Positions 31,211 through 42,959 of a stretch of DNA of 64,000 nucleotides are shown here, piece by piece; position 1 is the stretch's first letter, and every line of letters begins with the position of its first letter. The stretch is from Rhodosorus marinus. Lineage: Eukaryota; Rhodophyta; Stylonematophyceae; Stylonematales; Stylonemataceae. Below the pieces are notes generated by a model that saw nothing but the letters and a program-made list of their open reading frames with translations, did no database searches and was not told the DNA's origin. Position numbers and translations under genes: made by a program. The stretch spans positions 1,649,001 to 1,713,000 of the forward strand of contig JAMWBK010000001.1 of the NCBI GenBank assembly GCA_029953675.1, written 5' to 3'.

Positions 31211-33441
31211 ATGTATTGCTAAAGAAAAGGGGGGGAAGAAGGCAGCTGTGTGTTTGACTACAACATGAGAAAGTAGAAATTCGTAAAACCAGTAAATACG
31301 TCATATACTGGTGTTTGTAATGGAATAGCAATTTTCTACTTTTTCGTGGGGGGAAGGGGGGAAGGTTGGTGGGCAAGAAAATCAGGGACCCAAAAAAATC
31401 TCTGAGCTATTTGTAGGAAGCCTTTTTCAATTCTTCTCATTGCTACGTGGGATGTGCGAGGGACTCTTGATTCATCCGTTAAAAGTTCTGTTTTTGATTC
31501 CCAACAAGGGTTACCCGGAGTCTTGTATGTATTATATAGATGGGCTTCCCTCAGCGCTTTGGATGGCAAAGGGATAGAGAGATGTTAAAGGATGGAAAGT
31601 TTCGAAAGGAATAGAATTTCATCGATTTCTTGGAGTGCATGTCATACTCACGGAGGTGTATGGAGAAAAAAAGAATACCCATGGAGAGATTGCGAAGGAG
31701 AGCGAAGAGGAGGAAGCCTAATGGTTTTCACCGACGAGGTCGAAATTTAGCCTGGCAATCTCAGGAATTCGCTTTGCTTGTTCCTAAGCTTGAAGCTACG
31801 AAGAGAAACACTAGACTGACCTACTTGCTAGAGTACGAGTGTTGGCCAGTATCCAGTGAGATTTTGGATTGATGGCGGGAGCTGGCAGGTTGGTTTTTTT
31901 GAGGAAGTTGCCGTGTGGTTCGAACCTGAGGAAATTCTTAAGAATGTTAATCGTCCGAGGACGTTCCGCCTAAGGTGGAGCTTGTTTAATATTGTCCCGG
32001 AAACAGCTGACCGTCCATACCCCTGCTCGTCAGCCGCTGCGCTGCGCCGCTGTATTTAAACGTATATGACATCAGGGAACAAAGTTATGAAACAAGCATG
32101 CGTATGAAGTGAAATAAATAGACCTGCTTATTTTAAGTACCACTGATTTGCTTCTTCATAGTGGCTCTTCACAAGCGTGAGCGCTTCAATTCAATTCCAA
32201 TCGAGATTCTAGGAGGAGGGTAGGCACTGCATCCACCACATACCAGGTACGGAAAGATGCGGTTCTCTGTCCGGCACCAACTAGAATCCATTTCATTGGC
32301 GGCTGCAAGGTCTGGCAAGTAGTGGCGAGCTCAGGGCACGACCCCTATCTTCAACCTGTTCGTCTCCAGCGGACCTGATTACTTTATTGGCTTTTTTGTC
32401 CAGCACACAGTTTCACCATACACACGCCCGTGACCCGGTATGCGGACACATCACTGACGGCGATTGGGTAATGCTTATTTTCCGAACTGGGGTCTCACGT
32501 TGCTGAAGCATCGACTTCCATCGTCCTAAAGGAAAGATTTTCATGGGTGATCTCAGAACAGTGTGCTGGAAAACGAGCTACGAGGAGTTTGGGACTCGCG
32601 TATTGGCAGGCCTGGATATCAGGGCTTCTTCCCTCATTCCGTTAGCCCCTATCCCCTGATCGCCGTCACGCATGAATGTTTCTGGATTTCAGACGATGAG
32701 CGCGGGACTCTATACTTTTGCTCTTAGGGCACTTGTTGGTTGGGCAGTCGCTAGCCTATACTATGGTATTGGAAACAGCTGAAGGAGCCCCTTTGATAGA
32801 CTCTCGACGGTTTCCCGACATCGACAAGAGTGGTACAAGAGGATACTGGGTTTCTCAGAACTTCCTCCCGTCCACTGCAATACGTGCAACGAACTTTTGA
32901 AGAATTTGAGGTAACCCCAGCTTCGCCCGGGAGATGGGTGCGCAGAGCCAAAATGCTGCAGTTCTTTAGATTATCTAATTTGCCATATCCAATGAATGTG
33001 ATTGCATTCACAATTCCATTCGCAAAGACGTTGTACAAACCCCGTAGGATCTCAGCGGGTTTCGGACAGTGAAAGCCATGGAACGGAAATCGGATTCGGT
33101 ACTGGACTCACAAATTTCAGAGAGACACTTCACAAACTTCTTTGGAAACACACATTTGCACAAACATGAGCTCATATGAACGTACCGCCCAAAGCCCCAA
33201 AGCGTCCCAAGCGCGTCGCGAGGGGGGTTACTTCCTGGCCCTTGCAATGCTGCGTCGAATTCCGGGGGTCTGCATTTGTTCACACACCTCTTGTTACGCC
33301 CGTGCTCACGCAGCTACGCAACCACCGGAAGAAGCGTATTTAGACTGCGCTGAATGTTCCATATCTATAAGGTGCGTCGTGCCAATCTCGGTTACACACA
33401 ACGACGCGCGTGCTTCTCGAACCCGCGCAACGCGTAGCGTC

Positions 33442-34101
33442 CTACCGGCGTAGCCTATTCTTCTTTGGCCGAAACACTTTTTTCGTCCTGTTGAGCCCAC
33501 TTGCAGACTTCGCCTGCACCTCAGCGAACCTTCTCTGCGCTCTTTCCCGTATATAACCACCTGACAGAAGCTCATCTTTGACATGCTCTTTCCTCTCCCG
33601 CCTTGCAATTCTTCCGGTTAAATAGTCATGCTGACTATCTAGGACGGTCCCAACTTGAAAGAACTCTGGGTTGGATGATCCCCATCCTGTGCTCTTATAG
33701 TGTCGATCTGGTTCCAGGTGGGCCCTCATTCTGAGCACGCGCAGGTCCTTTTCCAGCTCAGGGGTCATGGTTGGCTTTGGCATATCATACCAAGCCGCTC
33801 CCGCTGTTTCTCTCGGAGTTACCTCTCTCTGACGTTTGTTTGTAAGACCCGCGGCAATTCTCTTCTCCGCTCCGTCGATTCCACTTGCTCGAGCTGCCAA
33901 GCCGCCGGCGTCCTGTTGTGGCTCAACCAGGAGCTTTTCACAAGGGCCAGCAGTTACGCCATCAAGTTCTCCTTCTAAGAAACGCGCTAGGGCGCCCCCA
34001 GCATTCTCCCATTTCGAATTCGAAACGGATGCGGTCCAAGAATCTTCAGCCTTGTTCACCTTTAGCAAGCTGGCCCCTTCCCTGAACTCATCAGTTACCA
34101 T
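33442..34101 (-). CDS. FCF2: Fcf2 / TDIF2-type pre-rRNA processing factor
   Basis: A nucleolar factor needed for early pre-rRNA cleavage and 40S subunit formation. 219 aa from the ATG at 34101. The first 100 residues are poorly conserved. Residues about 105-200 are the Fcf2 domain: WYDMPKPTMTPELEKDLRVL, then the LRMRAHLEPDRHYK stretch, FFQVGTV, an LTGRIARRERK run and VKDELL. The end is basic (KKVFRPKKNRLRR), as in nucleolar proteins. A TTCTAG immediately before the ATG could be a 3' splice site, so a short upstream exon is possible. It is divergent from PRMT5, with 803 bp between the ATGs. Confidence 0.92.
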   Translation of the reverse strand: MVTDEFREGASLLKVNKAEDSWTASVSNSKWENAGGALARFLEGELDGVTAGPCEKLLVEPQQDAGGLAARASGIDGAEKRIAAGLTNKRQREVTPRETAGAAWYDMPKPTMTPELEKDLRVLRMRAHLEPDRHYKSTGWGSSNPEFFQVGTVLDSQHDYLTGRIARRERKEHVKDELLSGGYIRERAQRRFAEVQAKSASGLNRTKKVFRPKKNRLRR

Positions 34102-34904
34102 CCTAGAACAAAAAACACTCCCAACTCCCTCCGCGCGGATACCACAAGAGAAAGCGGAGAGGACGAATACTCCAATTCACCTTTATTGCCGCCAACCTCA
34201 CCAAGGAGCTCGAAAGGGCTAAATCCTTCACCCCGAAACATGTATAAAGCCCCACCGCCTCTGTGTCAATCCTCACGCCGGGAGACGTGAAGGAATGAGA
34301 ATATCAAATAGCCGTCAGAGCAGCGGTCAGAGCGGCGGTCAGACTTGGCGACCAGAGTGGGGGCCAGCCGAGGAGACCACGAACGCGGAATCCAGACTGA
34401 ATAGTTGTGTCACTGAGAATAGAAAGCTTTATTTTCCAGACAAGTACTGAAAGTCAGTCCACTATCCCCAGAGGTAAAATCCTGGGGCAAAACCGTTTCT
34501 CCGGGTAAAGCTCTTATCGAGGACCTATATCAACTCAGAATGCAATCTCTCAATAACTAGCTGAGAAGATCAGTCGGAAGAGAACTCGGCCAGATAGCTT
34601 GATTTGTTCATCAAACTGGTCTCACAGTCTTACCGCCCAGCACACAGTAGCTCCCACCATGAACCAACAGCTATGTCAACGGAGACTGGACTCCACGCGC
34701 TGAGCAAAGCACAACTCGATCGCCGGCAGAGTGGGAAGGCCGTGTTACTATTGTTAACGCAGCCCTAGCGAACAGTAGGGTGATTGACGGAGTTCGAGAC
34801 GTTGACTTCTGTTTGTCATTAGCTTTTAAGCGAGCGACGTGCGCATGTACTGGAAGGCCTAGAACTAGAAGTCCCTTTCTTTGTCCGGAAGGCAAAAATC
34901 TGAT
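34102..34904. other. Divergent promoter region between FCF2 and PRMT5
   Basis: About 0.8 kb between two divergently transcribed genes. No gene or repeat is recognised. It includes a short near-tandem run of CAGAGCGGCGGTCAGA-like units at 34314-34345 (three GTCAGA repeats). Confidence 0.5.
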
Positions 34905-37664
34905 ATGGTCGTTACACATCGAGAGACTGGGGAACAAATATGTGTAGGCCTCGAGGTGCAAGCGCTACCGAGTATTCGGCCCAAAATGGAGGCTGTGGAG
35001 GTAATCAGTTCAAGCAGAACAAAAAAGCTGTACCGTGTTCAGAGCGATTAAGGCATTGAGTGTTGTTGCTTTCAGGCGATCGGCGCTGACTTCGTTGTAG
35101 GACCACTTGTACATCCCCGATATGAACGCGGGGTTTCCGAGGTATGATTGCTCCTGGGACCGATATCAACTTGAATGAATCGGATGCTGTGTCTAATTGA
35201 CTTCCACTACGGTTCCATGACTTCTTCGGCTTTATTAGCCCGACGTCAGCTCCGACGCACCAAGGATCGAGAGAAACGATCCGTTCACGAGATCTGACAT
35301 GGAACTGAGCTCCAGCGAATGGTCTTCAGGATTTATTGGCAAGCTCTCTCCCTGGATTCGGTGCGATTCAAGCAGCAGAAGACTGAGCCTTATGTCCGAA
35401 GCCGCCCTCATGCAGGTACTTCTCGAGTCCGCTGAAAATTGTTGCTCAACCTCTCTTCCCGTTTTCGGGAGAATTTCTTGCCTGTGCCTCTAAACCATGA
35501 CCTTCGACCCACTTGAATCATTAAGGAAATTGCTTTCGCCAAGCATCTTGCGCTGAGGGCGGTGCTAACCCCGCCGATCACCAGGGGATGCTCGGGAGCC
35601 AATTTCGCCAGAGCTCTTCTCAGTAGCTTAAGCCTCAACCCTGGAATGAATATCTGGGTTCGCGTGCCCCTCGAAGGCTCGGTAGGGGGCAACCCGGACG
35701 ACAGCGACTTGAGCTATTCCCGTGAGGAAGGGACGCCGGACGTTTGGGAGGACTGGAACAGGGTGGGCCGAAAATATTCAAACCTACAGATGGAGACGAA
35801 TGATTGGATCCGTCCTCTACGTCAGGACCGCATTCTAACCTGACGCTTTGCTGTGGGACACGTTTGCAGCTCAGCACTCTATGTGACGGCCATCCTAGCC
35901 TGGGGGTTGCCCTTGAACTTCCTGCAAATCTACCTAAGAATGCGCTTGAGCGTTGGAATGGAGAGCCGGTTTGTGCTCTTCTTGTGAATGCTAATGCATT
36001 TGTCCTCAACAGACATGGGTAGGTCCAGAGAGGCTTATCTTGAGTGCCTTTCTCTTCTGCTTGTCTATTTATTCACATATGAAACGCGGTTATGGAAATA
36101 CTCACAACTGAGTTGTTGGTTGCTGCTTTTTAGGTTTCCCGTGCTGCCGAGAAGACATCAGGAATTTGTCCGTCAGATGTTCAAATACAAGTGCTATATA
36201 GCTGTGTCGGGCAGGTCGAACAGCAACTCAGAAGGAGATCGCGGAGCGCAGCAGTATATCCAATACCTCGGCTACCTTTTCGGAAAACAACCAGGTTCAA
36301 CGGAAGCAGAGCGTTTCGAGGCGCCGTATCAGGACTTCCTTCAGTCGCCTCTCCAGCCTCTTGCTGACAACCTGGAAAGCAACGTGTACGAGGTGTTCGA
36401 GAAAGATCCAGTGAAGTATGTGCGATACCGCGAGGCTGTGGCAAAGTATCTTGAGACAAGGAAGGGAGAAGACGTCGTCATAATGGTAAATTTGACCAAA
36501 GGATTCGGCAAGAGACCGACGAGACGCTGATACAGAAAACTACCCTGTCTCTTCCTCAGGTCCTAGGCGCTGGGAGGGGTCCACTGGTAAAAAGCTGTTT
36601 ATTGGCGTCCCAGGAAACGGGTGTAAGGGTCAAAATTTATGCAGTAGAGAAGAATGTCAACGCTGTAGTTACTCTTAGAACGCTCGCAGCGTCGCCGGCA
36701 TGGTCAAATGTTGAAGTAAGGAAAAGAACAATGAGGAGGGCAATGATGGATTATGACGGCCCCGCGAAACTGACTCAATGTTTGGAACTGGAACCTTAGG
36801 TGATCGCAACCGATATGAGAGTATGGATTCCCCAAGAAAAGGCTGATTTGGTGGTCTCAGAGCTGCTAGGTTCCTTCGGAGACAATGAACTCTCTCCCGA
36901 GTGCCTGGACGGAGCAAGCAAATGTCTGAAGGTAGGGTAAATTCACTCGCGTTTTTGCGGATGACGGTGAAAACCAGCTTCACATGCGAGGATCTGCGTC
37001 TGAGGCATCCTGGCCGATTCTGTTCTCATCCATGCTGCCCGATACCTAGGAGAACGGTGTTAGCATTCCCGCAAGCTATACGAGCTTCTTGGCACCCCTG
37101 TCATCGTCGAAATTGCGCAATGAAGTGAGAGCTTTAGGCGAATCTACCGCGGTAATGGAAACGCCATATGTCGTAAAAATTCATAGCGGCTTTGAAATAT
37201 CTCCCTCCAAAGAGTGCTTCACGTTCACCCATCCGAAGAAAGAGTCGGTGAGTCAACTCCCTGGCCATGCTTAGTGGGTACATGATGCTCACGTGTTTCT
37301 TTCCGTGCGTGTCCGTGAAACCGCACAGACACCTCGAGATAATTCGAGATATGCGAAGCTGACATTCAATCCGTCGGAGTCGAGCATGCTCACGGGTCTT
37401 GCCGGGTACTTTGAAGCTGTCCTTTACGATGACGTGATGATCTCGATTCGACCGGAGTCTTTTTCGGAGGGCATGTTTAGTTGGTTTCCGCTCTACTTCC
37501 CGCTTCGAACCCCACTGCCGGTGAGAACAAGCAGCGAAGTTGAGGTTCACATCTGGAGAAAATGTTCACCATCGCAAGTCTGGTACGAATGGTGCATAAC
37601 CGAGCCGAATATCACAGCCATCCACAACCCGAACGGGCGCTCGTACTCGATGAGCCTCGGCTAA
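34905..37664 (+). CDS. PRMT5: Protein arginine N-methyltransferase 5 (PRMT5/Skb1), 10 exons
   Basis: Type II methyltransferase that makes symmetric dimethylarginine on Sm proteins and histones using S-adenosylmethionine. Exons: 34905-35000, 35076-35141, 35239-35415, 35526-35762, 35870-36018, 36134-36485, 36560-36715, 36800-36931, 37050-37247, 37329-37664. All nine introns (74-118 nt) are GT-AG and phase-compatible, giving 632 aa (human 637). The N-terminal TIM-barrel part includes [12 protein letters not shown] and [10 protein letters not shown]. The linker [13 protein letters not shown] and VFEKDPVKY keep the Phe tied to symmetric dimethylation. Motif [11 protein letters not shown] is at 360-369. 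The double-E loop [19 protein letters not shown] has Glu432 and Glu441. The C-terminal beta-barrel ends [14 protein letters not shown]. The ATG at 34905 follows an in-frame stop at 34866, so the first exon is bounded. Exon 1 is the least conserved part. Confidence 0.95.
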
Positions 37665-38260
37665 TGCATCTTCGCACAACAAGAGGATTTTTATGAGCGC
37701 GTCCGCGGCGTCAACGGCCTCTGCGTTTCGGACACCTGTCCATGCTCCCGACTAGCAACGCTTGAGTTGACTCGTCGATCTTGGTTGTGAATGGACTGAG
37801 TCTGAAAAGCGGCACAGGGGCCGAGGAACATAATTGACGGAACTCCAGCTGTGAAAGCAACGACACTGCACAAATAGAGCTGCTGACAGTGCAGAAAGAC
37901 GAACGCTGACTGTCTGATACACTGTCGTCGGCAAATAGGAAATAGGACCAGGGTGTCACAACTATCCTCATGTTGTTCATGTGGTACACAATGTGCCCAC
38001 TGTCAATCGCCTTCCTCTGAAGAATTTTGAAACTGTCCGTTCAGAAACGATTTCGCAAGTCCCTCGTACGCTTTTGCTACTTGTGCTACATGTTGATGCT
38101 GGTCGCGAAACTCCTATAGCTCTTTTGGAGCTATAGGAGTTTCGCCCCTGTTTAATTTGGTGCACAGATCTTCCGTAATGGTTTCTTCCTAAAGGTTGGA
38201 CTTCATTCCTGGGGGTACCTTTCCTCCTGGAACTGGTTGGAAGTCCCAACCGCCGGCTTC
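37665..38260. other. Convergent region between PRMT5 and the dehydrogenase
   Basis: About 0.6 kb between two convergent stop codons, containing a strong hairpin at 38105-38145. No coding potential is supported. Confidence 0.5.
38105..38145. repeat. Perfect 18-bp hairpin between convergent genes
   Basis: GCGAAACTCCTATAGCTC (38105-38122) and GAGCTATAGGAGTTTCGC (38128-38145) are exact complements around the loop TTTTG. The hairpin lies 441 bp after the PRMT5 stop and 116 bp after the dehydrogenase stop on the other strand, so it may fall in one or both 3' UTRs. Confidence 0.9.
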
Positions 38261-39419
38261 CTATTTCACCAGTAGGAGTGAGCGAGACTGAGAAACACGA
38301 AGCATCTCGTGCATCAGGGAGAGGCTGGGAATCCCTACCGGTGGCCAAGTTTTGTTAGGCTCTATGTCAGGATTGAACCGGTACTTCGACAAATCATGAA
38401 TCCCTTTGGATGCAAAGTACTCCTCGTCAATCAGTGCCTGGGCAGTAAACGTGTTTGGATCTTCCTGGATAATGCTGAACACTGCGTCAGCAAGGATCGA
38501 CGCTTTTCTCCACTGACTACTCTCTGACATTCGGAAGTTCTTCGTCGCGAAACTCTCGATGAGAGTCGCAGGCCATAGGGCGTTCACTGCGACGCCTTTT
38601 CCAAGAAGCTCCTGGCCCATACCATGTGCCAGCATTGTCATCCCGTACTTGCTAATACAATAGGCAACCTAGCGTCCCTCAAAAGAGCAGGGATGTCCAC
38701 GTCAGCGCAAGGCTCCCACACATTGAGCACGGAGCCAGGCTTCAAAAAACTGTTCCGAAGTTCCATACTTTGCCTTTGAGAAGGTTGAGATCGATCGGAG
38801 GTGACATTACAATGATATGGCCAAAGCCCTGCTTCAACATCGTTGGGAGAACCGCATGTGAGCAGCTAAACGATGCTCGTGAATTTATCGAGTGCACTAG
38901 ATCATATCGTGACATTGGCGTGTCCAGAACATCCTTCCACCACAGTGCCTTTTGGAGAGATTAAGTCACAACAAGAGCAAAGCTCTCAGATTCTGGCAAT
39001 AGGTTCAGCAAGTGACGTTAGGGCGTGATACGTACGCCACTGTTGTTTACTAGATAGTCGATTCTCCCGAACTCTGCCAGGGTTGTGTCGACCATGTTCT
39101 TAATCGCCACGTCATCACGCACATCCACGCGCACTGGTAAGGCTCTGACTCCTAAAGCTCTAACTTCTTCCGCGACCTATGTACAAGAGCAGAAGAGCAC
39201 GCTAAGCCGCAATCCCCTGCAGTGGCCAGCCTAACTCATTCGAAAGGAACATACCGAATAAATTGTTCCGGTCAAGTTAGCCTGTGCTTCGATTGATTTC
39301 CCAACGACTACAACATCGGCGCCCTCCGAAGCAAGCTTGAGAGCAATTTCTCTGCCAATCCCTCTCGTAGAACCAGTTATAACCGCCACCCTCCCAGCCA
39401 GGCTCCTTGTCGCACTCAT
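38261..39419 (-). CDS. HSDL2-like short-chain dehydrogenase/reductase, 4 exons
   Basis: NAD(P)(H)-dependent oxidoreductase of the classical SDR fold, closest in pattern to hydroxysteroid dehydrogenase-like protein 2. Exons (minus): 39255-39419, 39036-39176, 38769-38948, 38261-38668. Introns are 78, 87 and 100 nt, all phase 0. The product is 297 aa. The Rossmann motif TGSTRGIG is at residues 15-22. GTIYS at the exon 1 end matches the GTIYT of HSDL2. YLVNNSG ends exon 2. The catalytic set is present: Asn in SINSRAS, Ser in VMSPP, Tyr/Lys in YCISKYG. VAVNALWPATL is the post-catalytic loop typical of HSDL2 (VNALWP). The protein ends after the SDR domain, without the SCP2 sterol-carrier domain found in animal HSDL2. 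The substrate is unknown (a fatty or steroid alcohol by family analogy). No clear C-terminal peroxisomal tripeptide is present. Confidence 0.9.
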
Positions 39420-40899
39420 CGTTAAAAACTCTCCAGCAAACCCAAGCCAATGTAGATAGCAACTTGCCTACTTCTCTAACAGCATTCCAAGAAGTTGATC
39501 ACGTCACATCTCTCCAAGACTCACTCCTATACTACCCTTATCCCAAAATCTGTCGTACACGATGAAGCTTACCAGCCTCCACGCCAACTAGATACAATAA
39601 CTTTTTCTTGGCTTCTACAAGGAATCAGCCGGTTTTTTTTTGGCTATCATCTGTAATGACTGAATCATTATTTTTCTTCCCAATACATTCCGTATAGATT
39701 GAACTGTAGGATATACTGATTGGACGTTCACCTGGCTTTTGCGAAGAATGCATTCACGAAAGCCGCCGTTTCGAGGCATGGGAGAGCTGATTTGTACAGA
39801 CTTCAGTACTACGTGATTCCGTTTAGAGCCTGTGCGAAAGCTGAAATCAGCTCGCAGATAGTATCTCCGTCTGCCATTTAGAACTTCGAACAAAGTCGGT
39901 TTTAACCCCCCGACGGGAAACCTCCGTCGCGCAAGGTACCTGGACGGGGCAATAGGATTTCCTGCAGTGTATTTCCCAAGCCGCGACTCTCCAGTATCCG
40001 CCCTTTGCGCATGCTTCAGACCTTTGTTATGCTTTGATCGGCATGAGCATTTTGGGAGTCTGCTAGACTTTTTCTGCGAAACTGTATGCTTGAGACCGAG
40101 CTTGAGTACCTTCGCTTTAAGCCCTGTACCGCATCGAAAGATTCATCCAAGATCCATCGCGCAAACGAACTGGAGGATTCGTTTATATTATGAACGGCAC
40201 GCACGTACTTTTGGCTGCGTCCTGGGGATGTACGTCCTTTTTGTCCAAGTATGCGCGGAATACAGCCAGGAAAAGGGTGTGTATAAGGGGTCTACCGCTC
40301 GTGTATATTGGAAGCATGGTGAGAACAAGAGGTTAAATAGAAGGAGTCACATCCATGCTGTACCTATCTGAAAATTCATACCCGTTGATGTCTGGCTAAC
40401 GCAAAGTCTCAGTTCTCTACCTACGCAGCAAAGGGGGCGCCCTCGGGTGAATATTCCATTTTCATAAAATATTCGACAAAGCTTGGGAGTTGCCCTCCAC
40501 ATTTGGCGGTTGAACTAGAGTGTCGAGTAATAGTAGATTGGATTCGGTCGGAAGTTGATATGGAGATGTTGGTAGGGGTCACTCTCACCTCTGGGGCCCC
40601 TTTTGTAAACGCGGGTGGCGATGATTTCGTGGTCGAAGTGGTTAGGAACGAATCGTTTGAGAGGACAGGGCAGGAGGGTGAAATATTCCATGCCTTGCTT
40701 GGTAGAGATAGAGACGATCTTGGTTTTTTTTCTACTGACGGTTCAAAACGGGACGGGTTGCTTCAGTAGCGCAAAGGGTTCATTTGTACTTTCAAACAGG
40801 TCAAAGTTCCTGAGTCGGTTCGCATAGTGAAATGAGAACCAGTGCACACATGTAGTTTTATGAAGTAGAGTTGGCCTGGAATTGACTTTGGGCAGAAAA
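39420..40899. other. Divergent intergenic region before RAD1
   Basis: About 1.5 kb between divergent genes. Frames at 39967-40371 and 40503-40769 start with GTG/TTG only and have no recognisable domain, though the second is rich in acidic residues. They are not called. No repeats were noted. Confidence 0.5.
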
Positions 40900-41988
40900 A
40901 TGGGGGTGCAACCGGAAGCCGAGGAAGCAGCTATGAGTTGCGCCTTGAGGTGCGGGTTGAGTTCAGTCAGAATCCTGATGGAGGCGCTGAGTTGCGTACA
41001 TTCGAGCGCACACCGCGCTGAAGAGGTGACGGTTTCTGCCAGCTCTTCCGGTGAGGGTGGATTGAGATTCACGGTGGAGGACTTCGGCTGTCTGCAAATT
41101 TGCGCGCTGCTGGGGCGCGAGAGCTTCCCATCTTTTCACTGTCGCGATGAACATGTCTCACTAACGGTGAACCTCAACCAACTGTTTGACTGTTTGAACG
41201 TCTCCAGCGGAGTCTGGGACAGATCAGTCGTCCCACTGCAAATCGAGTACGAGGGCGGAGGCAGTCCGCTAGTACTCACAATGCAGGTACGTCGCACCAC
41301 ACCAATACCACGCCAAAAAAAAAAAAAAAAGCCTCTCATCGCTGACGTAGGAACGCCTTGTTTCTATACCAGGACAAGGACGTGACCGTAAGGAGCGAGA
41401 TCGTTACCATTGAAGCTACAGCGTTGACCGACTTCAGATTTCTGAGTTCGAATGTGCTAAGCTCCGTAATCCTACAGTCGGAGTCGCTTCGCGATGCGCT
41501 GACCGAGTTGGATTTCGGTGGAGCTTCCATTGCAGAACTTAGAATATCGCCAACTGATCCGAAGGTTTCTCTGCATTGCTCATCCAACGTCGGTGCGGCC
41601 TGTGATATTGTGTTCCCCGACCCGGAAAGCCATGCTCCATTGTTCGTTGCATTTCAGAGTCAGAAGAAACAGGTGAGCCGGAGACTCATTTTCTGATGCC
41701 GAAGTTTGTGATCCTATTCGTCTCGTCTTTTGACCACGCGCAACTAAGACATCGATACCGTTTTAGACGAGCTTTTACAAGCTGAATTTTCTTCGTAGGT
41801 CATTTAAGGGGTTGTCCTTGTCGAAGTCAACCAGGCTCAGAATGAATTCGGACGGCATGCTCTCGCTGGTGATGAGCATTCGCTTCCCGGGTGCGAGTAC
41901 AAAGTACAGCTGCTTCTTGGAATGTCTCATCGTCGCTGAGGAAATACGGGAGAGCGACATGGGCAGCAGCAGCAGTATGGACGGATGA
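40900..41988 (+). CDS. RAD1: Checkpoint clamp subunit RAD1 (9-1-1 complex), 3 exons
   Basis: RAD1 forms the PCNA-like RAD9-RAD1-HUS1 ring that is loaded at DNA damage and activates the ATR checkpoint in the nucleus. Exons are 40900-41286, 41373-41672 and 41767-41988. Introns are 86 and 94 nt, phase 0. The product is 302 aa (human 282). The first sliding-clamp domain includes LRFTVEDFGCLQICALL, then SLTVNLNQLFDCLNV, as in human RAD1 (VTFRINLTVLLDCLSI). LSSVILQSESLRDALTELDF matches INKIILQSEGLREAFSELDM. The last exon supplies the C-terminal strands (YKLNFLRRSFKGLSLSKST; LSLVMSIRF) and an acidic/Ser-rich tail. The upstream in-frame TTG at 40882 is not a credible start. The A-rich intron 1 contains a run of 16 A at about 41315-41330. 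Confidence 0.93.
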
Positions 41989-42959
41989 AGTTTCATACCC
42001 GCACCTGCGTCCTACCGCTCAGGGGTTGGTAGAGACAACAACGAACGACTTTCGACTACCCATCGAAGAATGAATACGATATCTGATTCTTCCGGAGCGA
42101 AGGTGTACTGAACTTGACCTAGTAATCCCCAGAACCCTCAAAACGCATCCAGCAACTCGTAGCCCCCCCCCCAAGCCGAGTACCAGAGGACAAAGCCAAC
42201 CCCCTCATTCACTGTCAGCGAGGGGAACGATTCGAAGAGAAAGAAAAAAAAGAAGAAAAAGAGAGAACAAGTATACATAACCATTTATCAACTCACACGC
42301 GTCTCGATCAACCAATGAAGATTGTTCACGTTAGCTACATCAGATTGGATGGGATCCAGAAAAAAAATTGTTGGAATATTTTGTAAAAAATCACAACAGC
42401 AGCGTCAAAGCAGCAGCATTTGAGAAAATGATCTTTTTTACAGAGGTGCGCGCGGGGATGGATTTCAATCCATTTAGTTTAGTTTTCTCGGAAAAGTGAA
42501 CTTAAGAGTATGTATGGCCACAAAGCAATCAATCAACTCCGTCTAAGTTTTTTAGCAATTTATATTATATCTTCCATGAATTGAAGTTTCTTAATTTTGA
42601 ATGGAGAATGGATTGGATGACATGAGGCGGCCTGTGGTCGTGTTGCCACTAAGGTGAACAAACACTTTTCACTGCTTTTCGGAGGATAAATGGGTGATAG
42701 GCGCATGGCTGCGACATATTATATGATGATAAAAGTGTTGAGCTTTTATAATCCAAAAAGAGAGGCTTTGATAGAGAGAAGAGAAATAGCAAATGTTTGA
42801 TGATTGCACTGGAAAAAAAACGTTCCCGAGAAGGCGGTATATATATATATAAGTAGGTGAGAGCTTGCTTCGAATGTTTCTGACAGTGCAGCTCCTGTCC
42901 TAGGTAGGCCGGTTGGAATCATTCGAGCGTGTGGGGTAACTTTGTGGTGTACATGCAAG
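41989..42959. other. Intergenic region upstream of the plastid M41-like gene
   Basis: About 1 kb. It includes a C-run at about 42164-42173, A/G-rich strings at 42234-42270 and the TA tract near 42840. No gene is supported. Confidence 0.5.
42838..42852 (+). promoter_or_regulatory. TA tract, possible TATA box of the M41-like gene
   Basis: A (TA)n tract ends in TATAAG about 105 nt upstream of the ATG at 42960. It could be a TATA element or simply a microsatellite. Confidence 0.35.

Larger units (their letters stand above)
29464..33441. other. 4-kb gene-poor region with hairpin and MITE
   Basis: No gene is supported. A perfect 26-bp inverted repeat lies at 30127-30196 and a palindromic MITE-like element at 31073-31210. 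Frames such as 30174-30512, 31630-31872 and 33142-33453 have no domain similarity. Confidence 0.55.

Noticed and set aside
39967-40371. 134-aa plus-strand frame between the dehydrogenase and RAD1
   Set aside because: GTG start and no domain signal; it lies in the divergent promoter interval.
40503-40769. 88-aa acidic plus-strand frame upstream of RAD1
   Set aside because: TTG start. RAD1 is complete without it and no splice junction links the two convincingly.
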